From: Roseburia zhanii
GTDB taxonomy: Bacteria; Bacillota; Clostridia; Lachnospirales; Lachnospiraceae
NCBI RefSeq assembly: GCF_014287635.1
Contig: NZ_JACOPH010000002.1
Location: 248,001 to 312,000 of the forward strand
Length of the DNA: 64,000 nt
Direction of reading: 5' to 3'
Part shown: positions 36,318-44,962 of the stretch, piece after piece
Numbering within the stretch: the first letter of the stretch is position 1
Layout: every line of letters begins with the position of its first letter
Made by a program: the position numbers and the translations under genes
Notes under the pieces: model-generated
Seen by the model: only the letters and a program-made list of their open reading frames with translations
Databases searched by the model: none
What the model was told of the DNA's origin: nothing

Positions 36318-39300
36318 TTATTTGTATAATTCAACTAATCTTAACAGGTGATCGTAACGGTCTTTTGCAGCCTGCTCTGAAGCTTCGAACAACTTCTTAG
36401 CACGATCCGGGAAGGATCTTGTCAGACGGCTGTAACGTGTTTCATTATTTAAGAATTCCTGATATGTTCCATCACCAGGTTTAGATGTTAATGTAAATGG
36501 ATTCTTTCCTTCTGCTTTTAATGCTGGGTTGAAGGAGAAGAGATTCCAGTATCCGGCTGCAACAGCTTTCTTCATTTCATCCTGACAATGGTTCATTCCA
36601 CCCTTAACACCGTGTAACTCACATGGAGCATATCCGATGATCAGAGAAGGTCCGTTGTAAGCTTCTGCTTCAGCGATAACTTTAACAGCCTGAGCCATGT
36701 TTGCACCCAGAGCGATCTGTGCTACATATACATAGCCATAGCTCATAGCGATCTCTGCAAGACTCTTCTTGCCGATTTCTTTACCTGCTGCAGCGAACTG
36801 ACAAACTTCACCGATGTTAGAAGCCTTAGAAGCCTGTCCACCTGTATTAGAGTACATTTCTGTATCGAATACCATAACGTTTACGTTCTCACCGGAAGCA
36901 AGTACATGGTCTAATCCACCGAATCCGATATCATAAGCCCATCCGTCACCACCGAAGATCCATACGGATTTCTTAGCAAGGTAATCTTTCTTGTCAACCG
37001 CTGCTTTTGCATCCGGGCATCCGGCTGCTGCTGCTTTTTCTAATTCAGCTACTAATGCAGCTGTTGCAGGTGTATTTGCTTTTGTATCATCTTTTGTTTC
37101 AACAAATTTAGCAAATGCATCTTTTAATTCTGCGCTTGCTTTATCGGAAGAAGCACATTTCTCTGCGCTTGCGATTGCCTGCTCACGAAGAACTTTCTGT
37201 CCGATTTCCATACCAAGACCATGCTCTGCGTTATCCTCGAATAAGGAGTTAGCCCATGCTGGTCCTTTCTTAGAATCTTTATTTACTGTATATGGTGATG
37301 TAGCAGCCGGACCACCCCAGATAGAGGAACATCCTGTTGCATTGGAGATGTACATATGCTCACCAAATAACTGTGTGATTAAACGAGCGTAAGATGTTTC
37401 AGCACATCCAGCACAAGATCCTGAGAACTCAAGTAATGGCTGGTTGAACTGGGAACCTTTTACAGTATTGTCTGCCGGCATTCCCGGTTTCTTACCAACA
37501 TTTGCTACTAAGTAGTCAAATACTGGCTGCTCGTCTGCCTGAGATTCCTGTGGAACCATTTCGATTGCACCAACTGGACATACAGTGATACATTCACCAC
37601 ATCCCATACAATCTAATGGAGATACACTCATTGTATATTTGTATTCGCTTGCCTTTGGTTTTGTATCAGCAAGTTTAATATTAGAAGGAGCTGCCTTTAC
37701 TTCGTCTTCACTTAACATGAATGGACGGATGGTAGCATGTGAACATACGAATGCACACTGGTTACACTGGATACATTTCTCTGCATTCCATGTAGGAACT
37801 GTAACTGCTGTACCACGTTTCTCATATGCAGATGCACCATGTTCAAACTGTCCGTCTGGGTTACCCATGAATGCGGATACCGGTAAAGAATCACCATCCA
37901 TTAAGGAGATAGGATCAAGAAGGTTTTCTACCATCTTAACTACTTCCGGACGTCCTTCGTATGGTTTCTTAACAGGATCTGCTGCCGGATTAGACCATGA
38001 AGCCGGAATCTCTACTTTATGTACTGCATCTACACCGGCATCGATTGCCTTGTAGTTCATTTCTACAACTGCGTCACCCTTCTTACCATAGGATTTCTTA
38101 GCTGCTGCTTTCATAAAGTCAACTGCTTCATCGATCGGCATAACGTTTGCTAATTTGAAGAAAGCAGACTGTAAAATTGTATTGGTACGTTTACCCATTC
38201 CAATTTCGATTGCTTTATCGATAGCGTTGATCGTATATAACTGAATGTTGTTATCAGCAATGTATTTCTTAGCTTCTGCATTTAAGTGATGCTCTAATTC
38301 TTCGTCAGACCACTGGCAGTTGATCATGAATACTCCGCCTGGTTTAACGTCCTGAACCATCTTGAATCCCTTATTTACATAAGCTGGGTTATGACAGGCA
38401 ACGAAGTCAGCCTGATTGATGTAATATGGGCTTCTGATCGGTTTGTCACCAAATCTTAAGTGAGAAATTGTAACACCACCGGTTTTCTTAGAGTCATACT
38501 GGAAGTATGCCTGAATGTATTTGTCTGTATGGTCACCGATGATCTTAGTAGAGTTCTTGTTAGCACCTACAGTACCATCTCCACCAAGTCCCCAGAACTT
38601 ACATTCTACAGTTCCTTCTGCTGCTGTGATAGGAGCTGGTTTAACTTCTGGTAAGCTTAAGTTTGTAACATCATCTACGATACCGATCGTGAAACGTGCC
38701 TTTGGAGCATCTTTCTCTAATTCTTTGTATACAGCGAATACAGATGAAGGTGGTGTATCTTTAGAACCTAATCCGTAACGTCCGCCTGTTAATACGATCG
38801 TATCTAATCCTGCTTCACGAAGTGTTGCAGCAACATCTAAGTATAATGGATCTCCTAATGATCCCGGCTCTTTTGTTCTATCGAGAACAGCAACTTTCTT
38901 AGCTGTTTTTGGAAGAGCTTTTAAGAATGCATCAGCAACCCATGGACGATATAAACGAACCTTTACAAGTCCGACTTTCTCACCCTTAGCTGTTAAGTAA
39001 TCGATAACTTCCTCTGCTACGTCGTTGATGGAACCCATAGCTACGATCACACGGTCTGCATCTTCTGCTCCGTAGTAGTTAAATAAACCATAGTTTGTAC
39101 CAAGTTTCTCGTTTACTTTGTTCATGTATTTTTCAACGATAGCCGGTAATTCATTGTAAGCTGTGTTACAAGCTTCACGATGCTGGAAGAATACATCCCC
39201 GTTTTCGTGGGAACCACGCATTGCAGGATGTTCCGGATTTAATGCATGTGCTCTGAATGCAGCAACTGCGTCCATGTTGCACATTTCTTTTAAATCTGCA

Positions 39301-39863
39301 TAATCCCATTTCTCGATCTTCTGGATCTCATGGGATGTACGGAATCCATCAAAGAAGTTGATGAATGGAACTTTTCCTTCGATTGTTGCTAAATGGGCAA
39401 CCGGGCTTAAGTCCATAACTTCCTGTGGGTTTGTTTCACATAACATTGCGAAACCGGTCTGACGACAGGCATATACGTCACTGTGGTCACCAAAGATATT
39501 TAAAGACTGTGTAGCTACTGTACGTGCTGATACATCAAATACACATGGTAACTGCTCACCAGCGATCTTGTACATATTCGGGATCATAAGTAAAAGACCC
39601 TGAGATGCTGTAAATGTTGTAGTTAAAGCACCGGATGCTAATGAACCATGAACGGCACCTGCAGCACCTGCTTCTGATTCCATCTCTACGACTTTAACCT
39701 GGTTTCCGAAAATGTTCTCCTGTCCTGCTGCGGACCACTGGTCAACAGTGTCAGCCATTGGGCTGGAAGGAGTAATTGGGTAAATGGCAGCAACATCTGT
39801 AAAAGCGTATGCTACATGTGCAGCAGCTGTGTTACCGTCCATTGACTGTTTTGCTCTAGACAT
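36318..39863 (-). CDS. nifJ: Pyruvate:ferredoxin (flavodoxin) oxidoreductase, copy 2
   Basis: 1181 residues with the same domain order as copy 1: AAHVAYAFTDVAAIYPITPSS, FTASQGLLLMIPNMYK, FWGLGGDGTVGANKNSTKIIG, ferredoxin clusters CIQCNQCAFVCSH and CMGCGECITVCPVGA, and TPP motif GDGWAYDIGFGGLDHVLASG. A near-consensus promoter, a stable 5' leader hairpin, AAGGAGG at the ideal distance and a 13-bp terminator stem all point to strong expression. It is therefore the likely main pyruvate oxidoreductase, giving reduced ferredoxin to the hydrogenase encoded upstream. Confidence 0.96.
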   Translation of the reverse strand: MSRAKQSMDGNTAAAHVAYAFTDVAAIYPITPSSPMADTVDQWSAAGQENIFGNQVKVVEMESEAGAAGAVHGSLASGALTTTFTASQGLLLMIPNMYKIAGEQLPCVFDVSARTVATQSLNIFGDHSDVYACRQTGFAMLCETNPQEVMDLSPVAHLATIEGKVPFINFFDGFRTSHEIQKIEKWDYADLKEMCNMDAVAAFRAHALNPEHPAMRGSHENGDVFFQHREACNTAYNELPAIVEKYMNKVNEKLGTNYGLFNYYGAEDADRVIVAMGSINDVAEEVIDYLTAKGEKVGLVKVRLYRPWVADAFLKALPKTAKKVAVLDRTKEPGSLGDPLYLDVAATLREAGLDTIVLTGGRYGLGSKDTPPSSVFAVYKELEKDAPKARFTIGIVDDVTNLSLPEVKPAPITAAEGTVECKFWGLGGDGTVGANKNSTKIIGDHTDKYIQAYFQYDSKKTGGVTISHLRFGDKPIRSPYYINQADFVACHNPAYVNKGFKMVQDVKPGGVFMINCQWSDEELEHHLNAEAKKYIADNNIQLYTINAIDKAIEIGMGKRTNTILQSAFFKLANVMPIDEAVDFMKAAAKKSYGKKGDAVVEMNYKAIDAGVDAVHKVEIPASWSNPAADPVKKPYEGRPEVVKMVENLLDPISLMDGDSLPVSAFMGNPDGQFEHGASAYEKRGTAVTVPTWNAEKCIQCNQCAFVCSHATIRPFMLSEDEVKAAPSNIKLADTKPKASEYKYTMSVSPLDCMGCGECITVCPVGAIEMVPQESQADEQPVFDYLVANVGKKPGMPADNTVKGSQFNQPLLEFSGSCAGCAETSYARLITQLFGEHMYISNATGCSSIWGGPAATSPYTVNKDSKKGPAWANSLFEDNAEHGLGMEIGQKVLREQAIASAEKCASSDKASAELKDAFAKFVETKDDTKANTPATAALVAELEKAAAAGCPDAKAAVDKKDYLAKKSVWIFGGDGWAYDIGFGGLDHVLASGENVNVMVFDTEMYSNTGGQASKASNIGEVCQFAAAGKEIGKKSLAEIAMSYGYVYVAQIALGANMAQAVKVIAEAEAYNGPSLIIGYAPCELHGVKGGMNHCQDEMKKAVAAGYWNLFSFNPALKAEGKNPFTLTSKPGDGTYQEFLNNETRYSRLTRSFPDRAKKLFEASEQAAKDRYDHLLRLVELYK

Positions 39864-39904
39864 TTGTTTTCCTCCTTAAAAGATTATAATGTTCCTAGAT
39901 TTAT

Positions 39905-39924
39905 GGCGGCTTTTTCATGCCGCC
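39905..39924 (-). promoter_or_regulatory. 5' leader hairpin of nifJ copy 2
   Basis: GGCGGC and GCCGCC form a GC-only 6-bp stem with an 8-base loop, near the predicted mRNA start and well before the ribosome site. Such 5' stems protect mRNAs of highly expressed genes; this role is inferred. Confidence 0.55.
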
Positions 39925-39935
39925 TCTAATATAAT

Positions 39936-39964
39936 ACTATATAGGTCTTATGCCAAAAAATCAA
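39936..39964 (-). promoter_or_regulatory. Promoter of nifJ copy 2
   Basis: Minus-strand TTGATT (39959-39964) and TATAGT (39936-39941) with 17-base spacing. Placed between the hydrogenase gene and nifJ, so nifJ has its own promoter. Confidence 0.7.
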
Positions 39965-40004
39965 TAGTTTCGACGACATTTTTTGGTACAAAAATAGAAA
40001 CAAA

Positions 40005-40137
40005 GTTACAGTTCACACAGCAGACAGACATTTGCTGTCTGGCTGCGTAAGAAAGTGATTCAGGTGGTGATTTTTGCTTCGCAAAGCGAACTTTCATGCA
40101 AAAATCACGAGTTACTGCTCACGGAGTGAACAGTAAC
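40005..40137. mobile_element. MITE-like palindromic element, 133 bp, copy B
   Basis: Terminal inverted repeats GTTACAGTTCAC (40005-40016) and GTGAACAGTAAC (40126-40137) match at 11 of 12 positions. The same octamer GAAACAAA flanks both ends (39997-40004, 40138-40145), a likely 8-bp target site duplication. Inside: CAGACAG/CTGTCTG, a perfect 10-bp stem TGATTTTTGC/GCAAAAATCA enclosing TTCGC/GCGAA, and a hairpin GTTACTGCTCAC/GTGAACAGTAAC at the right end. The termini match copy A at 22743-22891. No coding capacity. It sits between the hydrogenase gene and nifJ copy 2. Confidence 0.75.
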
Positions 40138-40162
40138 GAAACAAAGTAATCATTCCTCCTGT

Positions 40163-41392
40163 TTAGGAAAATGTACGGTCTAACAGTCTGCTGTGCTCCA
40201 CAAAATCTTCAATTTCCGTAAATCCAAGACGTTCTAACACTTCTCTTATATAAGGATTTTCGAGCGGTGTCTGATACGATGCCGCTTTGCCGTACTGCGT
40301 TACATATTCTCTCCCACTCTCTTTTTCAATGAGCACCTTCGGTCCACCTACACAGCCGCCCACACATGCCATGCCCTCAAAAAAATTAGCATCGGTTTTT
40401 CCGTTTAAAATACGCTGTATCAGCTCCTTGCAGTTTTTGACACCATCTGCTCTTTCAGCTTTGATTTCTACTGTATTCTCTAAATTCAACTGCTCTGCTG
40501 TCATTTTGACTGCCTCGCTGACACCGCCTGCTTTTGCATAGATACGTCCAGCCATGGAAGAATGTTCCCTGATATCTTCTGTTTCTGTTTTTGGATCGAT
40601 ACCCAGTGCTTCAAATATATCGTTCATTTCCTCAAAAGTGAGGACAACATCTATGGCATCTGCAATATCTTCTTCTTTTGCCTCTTTTTTCTTTGCCATG
40701 CAAGGACCGATAAACACTGTAAATGCGTCAGGATGCAGTGCTTTTACGACTCTGCCTGCTGCGATCATCGGTGATACTGCCCCCGGAACATGTCCGATCA
40801 GTTCATGGTAAACATTGCGTATCATTGCGATCCAGACCGGACAGCAGCAGCTTGTAAGCTGGAAATCTCCTTTTTTATGGATATTTACGTGAAATTCCAA
40901 TGCCTCTTTTAAGGTAAGGATATCAGCAAACGCAGCCACTTCTACCATGCCCGAAAAACCGGCACTCTTACAGGCACTCCGCATCTTTCCTTCTGTCACA
41001 TCTTCCCCGAACTGCCCGATGAATGCAGGTGCCACCAAAGCATATACTTCTTTTTTCTGCTCTGCTAACACTTCTAATAAAGGATAGATTTCTTTATTTT
41101 CGATCAGATTTCCCATTTTGCACGCATCGATGCACGCTCCACAGCCGGCACATTTTGCCGGATCGATATAGAGTCTGCCATCTATTTTTGAAATTGCATC
41201 AAAGACACAGCTCTTCTGGCAGTCATGATCCATATTGCAGTCTGTACAATTATTTTTTGCGATCACAGCCGCATGGTTCTTTGGATGCAGCAGGCAGTCG
41301 AGGGAATATGCATCTGTTTCTTCTTCTAATTTTCTTCCGTTTTCTAATTCTTTTTTCATAATGTCCTGATAAAGTTCTTTTAATGTTTTCAT
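40163..41392 (-). CDS. [FeFe]-hydrogenase, group B-like, monomeric
   Basis: 409 residues. Two N-terminal ferredoxin-type clusters (CTDCNMDHDCQKSC and CAGCGACIDAC) are followed by the H-cluster domain. Its three loops read TSCCCPVW, GPCMAKKKE and EGMACVGGCVGGP. The extra Cys in the first loop, and GPC in place of the MPC of group A, are typical of group B enzymes. It interconverts protons and H2 with ferredoxin; the cellular direction of group B enzymes is debated. No maturase genes (hydE, hydF, hydG) are in the window. Close to nifJ copy 2, which makes reduced ferredoxin. Confidence 0.9.
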   Translation of the reverse strand: MKTLKELYQDIMKKELENGRKLEEETDAYSLDCLLHPKNHAAVIAKNNCTDCNMDHDCQKSCVFDAISKIDGRLYIDPAKCAGCGACIDACKMGNLIENKEIYPLLEVLAEQKKEVYALVAPAFIGQFGEDVTEGKMRSACKSAGFSGMVEVAAFADILTLKEALEFHVNIHKKGDFQLTSCCCPVWIAMIRNVYHELIGHVPGAVSPMIAAGRVVKALHPDAFTVFIGPCMAKKKEAKEEDIADAIDVVLTFEEMNDIFEALGIDPKTETEDIREHSSMAGRIYAKAGGVSEAVKMTAEQLNLENTVEIKAERADGVKNCKELIQRILNGKTDANFFEGMACVGGCVGGPKVLIEKESGREYVTQYGKAASYQTPLENPYIREVLERLGFTEIEDFVEHSRLLDRTFS

Positions 41393-41428
41393 GGAATCCT
41401 CTTTTCTCTCATTACTATATTGATTCAG

Positions 41429-41728
41429 GTGTCAAAAGGTGGCTTCAAGTATGTTGATTGGCAAATTGTACAAAGCTGAGTCTGTGTTTGTGACTTTGGA
41501 AGAAAATTAGTAAATCTTAGTCAGCCTGTTCATGCATAGTGTTTTGCTGCCATGGACGGCAGCAAAAGTCTTAACGCCCCATGGACGGGGCGTTTAAGAC
41601 GTACACGTCACTTTGTCATAACCTAATTCAGGCAGACTTAGATTTTCTTATTTTCGTACAACGGAATAAAAACAGGCTCGGCTTTGTACAATTTGCCAGC
41701 CACTAAGTTATAAGCCACCTTTTGATAC
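41429..41728. repeat. Large nested inverted-repeat element, 300 bp
   Basis: Outer arms GTGTCAAAAGGTGGCTT (41429-41445) and its complement at 41712-41728 match at 16 of 17 positions. A second pair (41460-41476 with 41681-41697) is perfect over 17 bases, and a third pair (41502-41528 with 41629-41655) matches at 23 of 27. In the centre stand two tandem hairpins, TTTTGCTGCC/GGCAGCAAAA and one at 41568-41600 with CGCCCC/GGGGCG, both with the loop ATGGAC. No coding capacity and no clear flanking duplication. It fills the gap between the divergent hydrogenase and ABC-F genes. Confidence 0.75.
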
Positions 41729-41783
41729 TCGAACCCTATATTTCAAAGTATGTGTAAAATATTTTCCTTTTATGAAGAAAGTC

Positions 41784-41811
41784 TTGCAAAAAAAAGATTT
41801 TCTTGTACAAT
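41784..41811 (+). promoter_or_regulatory. Promoter of the ABC-F gene
   Basis: TTGCAA (41784-41789) and TACAAT (41806-41811), spaced 16 bases. Confidence 0.55.
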
Positions 41812-41849
41812 AATTATGGTTAGACACAATAATTATAATAAGTAGAAAA

Positions 41850-41871
41850 GTAACCATTCTTACATGGTTAC
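41850..41871 (+). promoter_or_regulatory. Leader hairpin before the ABC-F gene
   Basis: GTAACCAT and ATGGTTAC form a perfect 8-bp stem with a 6-base loop, ending 20 bases before the start codon. No T run follows, so it is not a terminator. It may affect access of ribosomes. Confidence 0.4.
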
Positions 41872-41891
41872 GTCAAAGAAAGGTAAATTAT

Positions 41892-43532
41892 ATGATACAG
41901 GCAAGTAACATCACGTTAAGGCTTGGCAAGAAAGCCTTATTTGAAGAAGTCAACATTAAATTTACAGAGGGGAACTGCTACGGTCTGATCGGTGCAAACG
42001 GAGCAGGAAAATCTACATTTTTAAAAATTCTCTCCGGTCAGTTAGAACCGACAAACGGTGAAGTTATCATCACACCGGGACAGCGTCTTTCTTTCTTACA
42101 GCAGGATCACTTCAAATATGACGAATATCCGGTCTTAGATACCGTTATCATGGGTAATAAACGTCTTTATGATATTATGAAAGAAAAAGATGCTATCTAT
42201 ATGAAAGAAGATTTTTCTGACGAAGATGGTATCCGCGCAAGTGAATTAGAGGCCGAATTTGCAGATATGGACGGCTGGAATGCTGAATCTGATGCTGCTA
42301 TGGTCTTAAATGGTCTTGGTGTTCCGACTGAAGAGCATTATTCCCTGATGAAAGATCTGCCGGGTGCATTAAAAGTCAAAGTATTGTTAGCACAGGCATT
42401 ATTCGGAAATCCTGATATCCTGCTTCTCGACGAGCCTACAAACCACTTAGATCTCGATGCGATTGCATGGTTAGAAGAATTTTTGATCAACTTTGAAAAT
42501 ACAGTGATCGTCGTATCCCACGACCGTTACTTCCTGAACAAAGTCTGTACGAACATTGCCGATATTGATTATGGAAAGATCCAGCTCTATGCCGGCAACT
42601 ACGATTTCTGGTATGAATCCAGCCAGCTTTTAGTAAAGCAGATGAAAGAAGCCAATAAGAAAAAAGAAGAAAAGATCAAAGAATTACAGGAATTTATTTC
42701 ACGTTTCTCTGCAAATGCTTCGAAATCCAAGCAGGCTACTTCCAGAAAGAAGGCACTTGAGAAGATCCAGCTAGATGAGATCCGTCCATCCAGCCGTAAA
42801 TATCCATATATCGACTTCCGTCCGTCCCGCGACATCGGTAATGACGTACTGATGGTAGAGAACCTCAGCAAAACAATCGACGGTGTAAAAGTATTAGACA
42901 ATGTTTCCTTTATCCTCGGACATGATGATAAAGTCGCATTTGTCGGCGGTAACGAACTTGCAAAAACAACTTTATTTAAGATTATTACCGGAGAATTAGA
43001 ACCGGATGAGGGAACGTACAAATGGGGCGTAACAACTTCACAGTCCTATTTTCCGAAAGACAATACTAAGATTTTCGATACAGACCTGATCATTGTAGAC
43101 TGGCTGACACAGTTCTCTGAGATCAAAGATGCAACTTATGTACGCGGATTCTTAGGAAGAATGCTCTTTGCCGGTGAAGACGGTGTGAAAAAGATGCGTG
43201 TGCTCTCCGGTGGTGAAAAAGTACGTGTACTGCTCTCCCGTATGATGATCGAAGCTTCTAATGTACTGATCTTAGATGAGCCGACTGACCACCTGGATAT
43301 GGAATCGATCACTGCATTAAACAATGGTCTGATCAAATTCCCGGGCGTTATCCTTTTCTCCTCCCGTGACCATCAGGTTGTTGAAACAACAGCGAACCGT
43401 ATCATTGAATTTTTACCGGACGGAACGATCATTGATAAGATCACAACTTATGATGAATATCTTGAAAATGATGAAATGGCAAGAAAACGTTCTGTTTATT
43501 CCATGTCATCTGATGATGAAAATGATAATTAG
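41892..43532 (+). CDS. ABC-F ATPase (YkpA/YbiT-like)
   Basis: 546 residues, two ABC domains joined by a basic linker and no membrane part. First Walker A GANGAGKST and signature region DLPGALKVKVLLAQAL, then LLLDEPTNHLD. The second domain has LSGGEKVRVLLSRMM and LILDEPTDHLD, but its Walker A reads GGNELAKTT, lacking the Gly before Lys. From memory this occurs in the YkpA branch, so it is probably a subfamily trait rather than damage. ABC-F proteins act at the ribosomal E site. The sequence fits a housekeeping translation factor better than an antibiotic-protection protein. Confidence 0.9.
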   Translation: MIQASNITLRLGKKALFEEVNIKFTEGNCYGLIGANGAGKSTFLKILSGQLEPTNGEVIITPGQRLSFLQQDHFKYDEYPVLDTVIMGNKRLYDIMKEKDAIYMKEDFSDEDGIRASELEAEFADMDGWNAESDAAMVLNGLGVPTEEHYSLMKDLPGALKVKVLLAQALFGNPDILLLDEPTNHLDLDAIAWLEEFLINFENTVIVVSHDRYFLNKVCTNIADIDYGKIQLYAGNYDFWYESSQLLVKQMKEANKKKEEKIKELQEFISRFSANASKSKQATSRKKALEKIQLDEIRPSSRKYPYIDFRPSRDIGNDVLMVENLSKTIDGVKVLDNVSFILGHDDKVAFVGGNELAKTTLFKIITGELEPDEGTYKWGVTTSQSYFPKDNTKIFDTDLIIVDWLTQFSEIKDATYVRGFLGRMLFAGEDGVKKMRVLSGGEKVRVLLSRMMIEASNVLILDEPTDHLDMESITALNNGLIKFPGVILFSSRDHQVVETTANRIIEFLPDGTIIDKITTYDEYLENDEMARKRSVYSMSSDDENDN

Positions 43533-43547
43533 CGCAATGAACTGAAT

Positions 43548-43585
43548 CAAAAATGGGCTAAGGAAAAACCTTAGCCCATTTTATT
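43548..43585. terminator. Bidirectional terminator
   Basis: AAATGGGCTAAGG and CCTTAGCCCATTT form a perfect 13-bp stem with a 5-base A-rich loop, flanked by A and T runs. It ends the ABC-F gene and the converging FliD-like gene. Confidence 0.95.
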
Positions 43586-43601
43586 TGACATAAGAAATGA
43601 T

Positions 43602-44420
43602 TTAGATCATGCTGTCCCAGATACTTCCTGAAGAATAATTGTTTGAATATCCGCCGGCTTTTGTATAGGTATTCGCCTTAGATGCTTCATGCTGTGCATG
43701 ATAGTTGATCATGGATGCCTTTACAGAAACCTGGTATGCATAAGAACCCGAACCATTGAACAGTCCTTTTACTTTGCTCATATCCGTTTTTTTGAAAGCT
43801 TCTTCGTCGATCTTTAGATTCTTTGTTTCTTCATCGATCGTAACTCCCATGGAAGAAAGCAGTTTCTCATTTGATGCTGTATAATTCACCATAGATGCTG
43901 CCGCATTTGAAATCTGTTTTACTTTTGAAGTGCTTGCACTGTTATAAAGTGAATTATACTGATCTGCAAAATCCCTGACTGCCTGGTAAATCTTATCTGT
44001 GTCATAAACAGTTGTTGTCTTGCCATTCTCATCAGTCTTTGTCGTTGTTTTAAATAAAGACTTATTACCAACGGTTGTCAATGCATCTGCTGCATCGCCT
44101 AACTTTTCAGATTTTTCTTCTAATGCTGCTAACTTAGAAGCGGAATCTGTTGTTTTAGCAGTTGTCAGTAAATCACTTTTATCTTTTGTCTTATCTGTTG
44201 CAGAAGTCTTCGTGCTGTCTGATGTTTTATCTAAAGAATAGTATGCATCTAACAGTTTATAATAAGAACCGCTTTTGATGCTGGCATAATCCATATAATT
44301 GATGCCTAACATATCTGATGATGAAAACAGACTGCTTGTAAAATTATTTGTCCTTCTTGAGGACATACCAGAAAATAAGCTTCCCACTAACCGGGCGTTT
44401 GATGAAATTGTAAGTGCCAT
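43602..44420 (-). CDS. FliD-like (flagellar cap-like) protein, orphan
   Basis: 272 residues from MALTISSNARLVGSLF (start fixed by AAAGGAG). The C-terminal half resembles the end of FliD: FADQYNSLYN, then ASNEKLLSSMGVTIDEE, LKIDEEAFKK and VKGLFNGSGSYAYQV, which are the familiar GI-T and alF blocks. The N-terminal half is Ser/Thr/Lys rich and lacks the FliD N-terminal coil, and the protein is half the usual FliD length. No flagellar genes adjoin it. It may be a secreted filament-associated or adhesive relative. Confidence 0.6.
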   Translation of the reverse strand: MALTISSNARLVGSLFSGMSSRRTNNFTSSLFSSSDMLGINYMDYASIKSGSYYKLLDAYYSLDKTSDSTKTSATDKTKDKSDLLTTAKTTDSASKLAALEEKSEKLGDAADALTTVGNKSLFKTTTKTDENGKTTTVYDTDKIYQAVRDFADQYNSLYNSASTSKVKQISNAAASMVNYTASNEKLLSSMGVTIDEETKNLKIDEEAFKKTDMSKVKGLFNGSGSYAYQVSVKASMINYHAQHEASKANTYTKAGGYSNNYSSGSIWDSMI

Positions 44421-44581
44421 ATGATCACTCCTTTGACTCTTATGTTCTAACCTCCCTGTCCGAACATTTTGCAAAAACGTATTTTATAGTTATTTTTATT
44501 TTAGCATTTTATACAGACTGCGTCCATACTATTGTTGTGAATTGTTGATTTTTTTAATAATTACTATACACAGCGAATTTC

Positions 44582-44634
44582 AAATATTATTTCTGGCTCG
44601 TCGTGCTTGCACGTAAGAAGCAGATGTAATATTT
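44582..44634. repeat. Small nested palindrome
   Basis: AAATATTA and TCTG pair with CAGA and TAATATTT around an inner CGTGC/GCACG hairpin. Same nested style as the larger elements in this window but without shared sequence. Confidence 0.5.
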
Positions 44635-44822
44635 CTGCCGTCCACTTTTTCGTGATATTACACAAACCACATCTTGTATACCATATATTTTCTGTTATTT
44701 TCACAATATTTTTTTATTTTGTTCATATTTTATTCATATATAATTGCTACAATAATATTTGTTTAAAGGAAAACTTTTCTTAGTTTATTTTCATGTTTAT
44801 ATTGATAAATTTTTTCATAATA

Positions 44823-44883
44823 GCCTCGGTGTCTTCGGATACCGGGGCACTCCTCATTTTATGGATCCTATACAAAATGAGGA
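44823..44883 (+). ncRNA. Candidate structured RNA: two adjacent hairpins
   Basis: The first stem (44823-44833 with 44838-44848) has 11 pairs, two of them G-T, and a TTCG tetraloop, among the most stable RNA hairpins. Two bases later TCCTCATTTT pairs with AAAATGAGGA (44851-44883), followed by CTCTTTTCC, a weak terminator-like end. It lies upstream of the predicted promoter of the B6 transport/salvage operon, so it is either a separate short RNA or the leader of a longer transcript. It matches no riboswitch consensus known to me. Confidence 0.4.
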
Positions 44884-44935
44884 CTCTTTTCCCCACGTTT
44901 AAACTGGCATGGTCAAATTTTCATCAACTGGTTAT

Positions 44936-44962
44936 TTGTTTCATACCATTATAGCTTATAAT
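44936..44962 (+). promoter_or_regulatory. Promoter of the ECF S-component operon
   Basis: A perfect TATAAT (44957-44962) with TTGTTT 15 bases upstream (or TTTGTT at 16). The start codon lies 38 bases downstream, preceded by GAGGAG. Confidence 0.55.

Noticed and set aside
41892..43532. ABC-F as antibiotic resistance gene
   Set aside because: The sequence fits the YkpA/YbiT-like housekeeping branch and lacks the long interdomain linker typical of resistance ABC-F proteins.
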